A program made the position numbers and the translations under genes. A model generated the notes under the pieces. That model saw only the letters and a program-made list of their open reading frames with translations. It ran no database searches and was not told where the DNA came from. From positions 1 through 9,561 of the forward strand of contig PAOX01000009.1 of assembly GCA_002710085.1 (NCBI GenBank): a stretch of 9,561 bases of DNA, given 5' to 3'. This DNA is from Fidelibacterota bacterium (GTDB lineage: Bacteria; Marinisomatota; Marinisomatia; SCGC-AAA003-L08; TMED6). Positions 6,901-9,561 of this stretch are shown piece by piece. Within the stretch, counting starts at the first letter, position 1; each line of letters starts with the position of its first letter.

Positions 6901-8410
6901 TGATTTAACCGCTGACTCTGGTGGAGCTGTTTATGGATACTACGATGAGTTACTACATGTTTACATCGTTCAGTGGAATAATGTTAAAACATATGAAGAT
7001 AATACTAATGAAAGTTTTCAAGCTATACTTTTTGATCCAGTATTTTATAGTACACCAACTGGAGATGGAGAAATATTATTACAATATGAAGATTTTAATA
7101 ATACATCTAATGGAAGTTATGGAGGTGGAACCCCACTACATGGTGGCTACTGCAGTGTTGGAATAGAAGACCATTGGGGAACTACTGGATTAGAATATAC
7201 ATTTAACAATACTTATCCAAGAGCTGCAAGAACATTAAGTGATGATTCAGCTTTATTCATTAGTACAAGAAAAACAGGTGCTGTTTGGAATCTTGCACAA
7301 GCTGAATTAGAATTATCTAATACAGAAATTAATTATGAAATAAATGATGATGAGATTTTAACAGAAAATATTACGTTATCAAATATTGGGGAAGAAGAAT
7401 CTATATTATCATACACAATATCTACTTCTCCTCTTATTTATTCAGCAGGGAATGATGATTATGGAAATCATTGGATAGATAGTGATTTAAATACAAATAA
7501 TAACTATGATTGGATAGATATCAGCCAATCAAATCAAGTTCAATTTGAAAATAATGATGATGGAATTTATACAGATATTGGCTTTGATTTTAAATTTTAT
7601 GGAAATTCATATAGTCAATTATTAATTAATCCAAATGGGTGGGTTGGATTTGGTGAAAATAATAATGAGTGGAGCAATGAAACATTACCTAATGATGAAG
7701 GTCCTCAGAATGCAATATTTGCTTTTTGGGATGATTTAAATCCTGAAAATGAAGGAAACAGCTGCAGCAATGAAGGACAAGGTAATGTCTATTATGAAAA
7801 TCTGGATGATAAATTAATTGTTTGGTTTAATAATGTTGTAAGGTGTGGAAGTAATCCTGATTACGCAGGTACATTTGATTTTCAAATTGTACTTCATCAA
7901 AATCAAAAAATAGATATTAACTATAGAAGTATGGAAGGGTATACTTCAAGTGCAACAATTGGAATTCAAAATAGTAATGGAAATGATGCTATTCAAATTG
8001 TTTATAATGATGATTATGCGCATGATGAATTAACATTAACATTTAAACCTATGAATGAATGGATTGCTCCAATATTTGATGCAAACTCACTGAACTTTGG
8101 AGAACAAATAACATATGATGTTGAAGTTGATGGGAGTTTAGTGACAGATGAAAATGATATATCTTATATTATTATCAATTCTAACAGTTCTGATCCTTTA
8201 TCCGTAATACCAATTACAATTACATTTATAGATAATAGCGTTATCGGAGATATAAATGGTGATGAAATCATCAACGTTTTAGATGTAGTAATTATTGTTA
8301 ATCTAATTGTAAATAATGCTGAATACAATGAAGATGCTGATTTAAATGATGATGGTATAATAAATGTATTAGATATTGTGTTATTAGTTAATCTTATTTT
8401 AAATTCATAA
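3938..8410 (+). CDS. Secreted gingipain-family (peptidase C25) protein with C-terminal dockerin
   Basis: The product is 1490 residues from a GTG start; GGAGA (3926-3930) lies 7 nt upstream, and the N-terminus MRIILFLSLLNLAFLS is a signal peptide. Layout by residue: about 20-200, a C25-type propeptide with GDPLLPS; about 212-552, a C25 catalytic-type domain with DHPYSQLDGND, EVVLGRMS, NYRGYYG (412-418), VITCGTGSF (C444), GTHTMFNN and LMGDGSTM; 555-645, an Ig-like domain; about 650-880, two domains opening with Asp-rich NPGE/DPGE motifs; 883-1110 and 1166-1370, a duplicated FKFYG/NGW/FWDDL module; 1437-1490, a type I dockerin that ends the protein. In known gingipains the Cys-His dyad includes the His of a GHG motif; here that position is Tyr416, so activity is uncertain. 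The nearby H303, H484 and H535 are retained. There is no T9SS sorting domain after the dockerin. It is exported at least to the periplasm. It is the first gene of an operon with the HMA and VOC genes (19-nt gap, no terminator). Confidence 0.93.
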   Translation: MRIILFLSLLNLAFLSNTFFELKEQTNEKIIINFNLKDYEIEKKELGDVISIPGSGTRSLIGDPLLPSISSFIQLHKHKSYNIEYNVISEKEINDIEIMPLQTFGDKAVDFQKNETIYTNNSSYPEKNLYVSDRSAMRGNEFVNLEIVPFIYEPSQKKITVIEEIEIIITDTGEINQPISKDFPKSKVFERMVNSIVINPSDNQARTEEYQKPAILYICGGSTETNSYFQQLVKWRKKQGYVVYTASTNETGGSNTTAVKNYIQGAMNWDVPPEFVTLIGDDGGSYNIDSYTEYDSGYNGEGDHPYSQLDGNDLWPEVVLGRMSVRSSSELAVVVSKILGYEQVNDDSNNWHEKAAIVGDPSTSGISCAITAENIAAVMDQYGVEDIRLKISGGSYDNWMVDQLDEGVNFFNYRGYYGVSGFTNNDVDAANNGYKLPFATVITCGTGSFASENQCLSEKFLRAGSTTSPKGAVGCIGTATVGTHTMFNNAINIGIYYGLFAEGLQTAGEGLVAGKANLYENYPSNPNDWVTIFTHWTNLMGDGSTMLFTDTPVSMNVQHQNNISQGENFISLNVSTNSGIPVEGALVTLLEDRSSSFYLEGFTDSFGNVVINLDESDIDITDNLELTVTKYNHKPYLSDIQFQADEYIPYASVETSSFNDTNNNSIMNPGETIQLTVPIHYDGNNSFENISAILSSDNQINPIFNEVYYGTIENGTNDPEQAFVFELSNMEEHNSIINFYLTLINDSDGTEYTTNLYYNIESFELSITEFSIDDDDDNILDPGEIANGFITLSNTGTLPSPEFTCSVTTQSPDLNISEQLITIETIANNGIGNSSEFNMDLENTAFNGETKIIDFSCQTEYGFELLSSEDIEVGTVSVVDPLGPDNYGYYIYDSGDTNYSLVPSYDWIDIEDLGNPLNTVNDDDGNNQDDSQVINLPFTFKFYGEEYQQITVCSNGWISFGSSDLESFRNDHLPGPGGPSPMLAVFWDDLTADSGGAVYGYYDELLHVYIVQWNNVKTYEDNTNESFQAILFDPVFYSTPTGDGEILLQYEDFNNTSNGSYGGGTPLHGGYCSVGIEDHWGTTGLEYTFNNTYPRAARTLSDDSALFISTRKTGAVWNLAQAELELSNTEINYEINDDEILTENITLSNIGEEESILSYTISTSPLIYSAGNDDYGNHWIDSDLNTNNNYDWIDISQSNQVQFENNDDGIYTDIGFDFKFYGNSYSQLLINPNGWVGFGENNNEWSNETLPNDEGPQNAIFAFWDDLNPENEGNSCSNEGQGNVYYENLDDKLIVWFNNVVRCGSNPDYAGTFDFQIVLHQNQKIDINYRSMEGYTSSATIGIQNSNGNDAIQIVYNDDYAHDELTLTFKPMNEWIAPIFDANSLNFGEQITYDVEVDGSLVTDENDISYIIINSNSSDPLSVIPITITFIDNSVIGDINGDEIINVLDVVIIVNLIVNNAEYNEDADLNDDGIINVLDIVLLVNLILNS
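6584..8047 (+). repeat. Protein-level tandem duplication of a beta-rich module in the C25-like protein
   Basis: Residues 883-1110 and 1166-1370 share an ordered motif set: YDWIDI, then an Asp/Asn-rich stretch with NDDG, FKFYG with a Y three or four residues on, SNGWISFG or PNGWVGFG, FWDDL, VYGYYDEL or VYYENLDD, and QWNNV or WFNNV. The DNA copies have diverged, so this is an old duplication rather than a recent repeat. A linker domain (about 1117-1163) of the 'LSN-G' abnormal-spindle-like type lies between them. The modules look like extracellular beta-sandwich domains, perhaps for adhesion or glycan binding. Confidence 0.8.
8246..8407 (+). other. C-terminal type I dockerin of the C25-like protein
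   Basis: Residues 1437-1490 contain two calcium loops, DINGDEIIN and DLNDDGIIN, each followed by VLDVV or VLDIV and a hydrophobic helix ending in VNLI. The module ends right at the stop codon. It resembles the dockerin at 458-628 (ILDVVGLV) but is not identical, so the two may share or differ in binding partner. Confidence 0.85.
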
Positions 8411-8429
8411 ATAACAAAGGAGTTAAGAA

Positions 8430-8753
8430 ATGAAAAAAATATTAATTGGTATAATATGTGTTGTAGGTATGTCAATATCTGCAGATAAAACATCAGATTT
8501 TGATGTTAAAGGTATGATGTGTGCTGGTGGTTGTGTTAAAAAAATTAATAGAGCTATGGATTCTATAGAAGGAATAAAATCTCGTTCAGTTGATTTTGAA
8601 AAATCTAGCATGACAGTAGTATATGATGACCAAATAGTAAATGAAAAAATGATTATTACCGCTTTAAAAGAAAACAATTATTCATGTTCTTTAAAAGAAA
8701 AGCCTAAATCAGATTCTTCAGTGATATCGTTTTTTAAAAATTTATTTAATTAG
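8430..8753 (+). CDS. Exported heavy-metal-associated (HMA/MerP-like) domain protein
   Basis: The product is 107 residues with a signal peptide (MKKILIGIICVVGMSISA) followed by one HMA fold, about residues 22-88. The metal loop is GMMCAGGCVKKI with Cys31 and Cys35, a CxxxC spacing rather than the usual CxxC. Downstream are the expected elements: a turn (IEGIKS), a strand (VDFEKSSMTVVYDD) and a second helix (EKMIITALKENNY), then Cys86. The tail (residues 90-107) is polar with a short FFKNLF helix. The Shine-Dalgarno AAAGGAG (8416-8422) has 7-nt spacing to ATG. By family knowledge it would bind Cu(I) or another soft or transition metal in the periplasm. It lies 19 nt after the C25-like gene and its stop overlaps the likely ribosome site of the VOC gene. 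The metal and the partner are unknown; no P-type ATPase or regulator is in the window. Confidence 0.88.
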   Translation: MKKILIGIICVVGMSISADKTSDFDVKGMMCAGGCVKKINRAMDSIEGIKSRSVDFEKSSMTVVYDDQIVNEKMIITALKENNYSCSLKEKPKSDSSVISFFKNLFN

Positions 8754-8755
8754 GA
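8752..8755 (+). promoter_or_regulatory. AGGA ribosome site overlapping the HMA stop codon
   Basis: AGGA at 8752-8755 shares bases with the TAG stop of the HMA gene (8751-8753). It is 9 nt before the ATT at 8765 and 3 nt before the ATT at 8759, so 8765 has the better spacing. The overlap suggests translational coupling of the VOC gene to the HMA gene. It is the only Shine-Dalgarno-like sequence near the start of the VOC frame. Confidence 0.45.
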
Positions 8756-8764
8756 ATAATTTCA

Positions 8765-9187
8765 ATTAAAAAATTAAACCCATTCCATTTAGCTTTTCCT
8801 GTATATAATATTGAAGAAGCAAAAAAATGGTATGTTGAAATTCTTGGTTGCGGTATTGGAAGAGAATCATCAAGATGGATAGACTTTAATTTTTTTGGAC
8901 ACCAAATATCAGCTCATTTAATAAATAAAAAAAAAGTTTCTTTAGATACCAATAGCGTTGATAAAAAAAATATCCCAGTCCGACATTTCGGTATAATATT
9001 AGATTGGAATGATTGGAAAGAATTATCACAGAAATTTATAGATAAAAATTTAGATTTTATAGTTGCGCCCTATATAAGATTCAAAGGTAAAAAAGGAGAA
9101 CAAGCAACTATGTTTATTAAAGATCCAAGTGATAATGTCTTAGAATTTAAAAGTTTTAAAAATTTTAAATCTATTTTTTCCAAATAA
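8765..9187 (+). CDS. VOC-family (glyoxalase/dioxygenase fold) protein with a non-canonical start
   Basis: The frame encodes about 140 residues that read as a complete small VOC protein of the type called predicted extradiol dioxygenase (COG3565-like). Motifs by residue from ATT 8765: PFHLAFPVYN (His8), EEAKKWYVEILGC, SSRWIDFNFFGHQISAHL, VRHFGIILDW (His74), YIRFKGKKGEQATMF, KDPSDNVLEFKSF (Glu127). His8, His74 and Glu127 fit the metal-binding triad of the fold. The reaction and substrate cannot be told from sequence. The frame opens after an in-frame TAA at 8747-8749 and contains no ATG, GTG or TTG before the conserved PFHLAFPV; the only ATG is near the C-terminus. ATT at 8765 is chosen for its spacing to AGGA (8752-8755); ATT 8759 or ATA 8756 are possible. 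The protein has no signal peptide, so it is cytoplasmic, unlike its two upstream neighbours. It is the last gene of the operon, 11 nt after the HMA stop. Confidence 0.85.
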   Translation: MKKLNPFHLAFPVYNIEEAKKWYVEILGCGIGRESSRWIDFNFFGHQISAHLINKKKVSLDTNSVDKKNIPVRHFGIILDWNDWKELSQKFIDKNLDFIVAPYIRFKGKKGEQATMFIKDPSDNVLEFKSFKNFKSIFSK

Positions 9188-9274
9188 TTGATTTTAATCA
9201 CATTAATTTAACTTTTAATTCCATACCTTATATCAGAAATGTTTTATTAAATAACCGAGAATACAACATTTTTT

Positions 9275-9308
9275 AAAGGCCCTTTATATTTTATATAAAG
9301 GGTCTTTT
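9275..9308 (+). terminator. Strong rho-independent terminator closing the plus-strand operon
   Basis: A 15-bp stem, AAAGGCCCTTTATAT (9275-9289) with ATATAAAGGGTCTTT (9293-9307), is perfect except for one G-U pair and has a TTT loop. TTTT (9305-9308) follows, then a further T-rich stretch. It lies 87 nt after the VOC stop. Its 3' arm touches the stop codon of the convergent minus-strand gene; on that strand the stem is followed by A's rather than T's, so it works best for plus transcripts, although it could slow both. Confidence 0.8.
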
Positions 9309-9561
9309 ACTTTATTAAACTAATTTTTTTAGATATGAATGTATTGGAAGATTCAAAATTCACTATATAAGTGCCACTATTATAATTAGATGCATCCCAC
9401 ATAATTTTTTGATTATATATTGGATTATAAAAAGTTATTTTTTCAATTAATCTGCCTGATATATCAAAAATTGAGATATATAAAGGACTATTTATATTAT
9501 GATTAATATTAAAAATAGCAATTGAATTAAATGGATTAGGATAAATTTCATATATAGAAAA
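9307..9561 (-). CDS. C-terminal end of a T9SS-secreted protein (5' part outside window)
   Basis: Only the last 84 residues and the stop (TAA, 9309-9307) are in the window. They form a typical T9SS type A sorting domain: YPNPFNSIAIF, then ISIFDISGRLIEKI, MWDASNYNSGTYIV and the terminal SKKISLIK. By family knowledge this tail is recognised by the T9SS and usually removed on surface attachment or release. What the rest of the protein does cannot be told. The gene is convergent with the VOC gene and separated from it by the hairpin at 9275-9308. The NPFN box differs from NPFNPTT in the protein at the left end, so the two tails are not recent copies. Confidence 0.9.
   Translation of the reverse strand, partial: FSIYEIYPNPFNSIAIFNINHNINSPLYISIFDISGRLIEKITFYNPIYNQKIMWDASNYNSGTYIVNFESSNTFISKKISLIK

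Noticed and set aside
8164..8677. Minus-strand open frames opposite the dockerin and HMA regions
   Set aside because: They are antisense to well-supported coding sequence and their composition reflects the complementary strand only.
8735..8765. Programmed -1 frameshift fusing the HMA protein to the VOC protein
   Set aside because: The VOC frame has a stop at 8747-8749, so slippage would have to occur in the last sense codon or at the stop, and no slippery heptamer is there. A fusion would also send a cytoplasmic-type enzyme to the periplasm. Reinitiation at ATT fits better.

Overview
The window is AT-rich and strongly suggests a marine FCB-group bacterium, most likely Candidatus Marinimicrobia (SAR406/Neomarinimicrobiota). 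The evidence is the combination of type IX secretion (T9SS) C-terminal sorting domains with the NPFN box, type I dockerin repeats, a gingipain-family (C25) protein and large secreted beta-sandwich proteins. Lineage is inferred from these family traits, not from a marker gene.

Left third (1-3214, minus): a large secreted multidomain protein of at least 1071 residues, cut by the window edge within its T9SS sorting domain. It has a signal peptide, two jelly-roll-like modules, an apparently split FN3 domain, a dockerin, a possible cohesin-like domain and the sorting domain. Centre (3281-3757, minus): tRNA-His(GUG), tRNA-Arg(UCG) and a 94-residue two-helix membrane protein whose ATG lies 2 nt beyond the tRNA-Arg 3' end. 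A weak bidirectional hairpin with long T runs separates this unit from the large secreted gene. A divergent promoter region follows (3758-3937).

Right part (3938-9187, plus): an apparent three-gene operon. It encodes a 1490-residue C25 (gingipain-like) protein ending in a dockerin instead of a sorting domain, a small exported heavy-metal-associated (HMA) protein, and a 140-residue VOC-fold protein that has no ATG, GTG or TTG start and probably begins at ATT. A strong hairpin at 9275-9308 closes the operon and faces the 3' end of a convergent minus-strand gene (9307-9561), of which only the C-terminal 84 residues, a T9SS sorting domain, are in the window.

Functionally the window is a cell-surface and secretion locus interrupted by a housekeeping tRNA pair. 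Two proteins carry T9SS tails and two carry dockerins, which raises the possibility of dockerin/cohesin-type assembly on the surface. The most unusual points are the missing canonical catalytic His in the C25 domain, the tRNA acceptor strand that can double as a Shine-Dalgarno sequence, and the non-canonical start of the VOC gene. There is no gene-free stretch longer than 300 bases, and I saw no CRISPR array, insertion sequence or phage gene.
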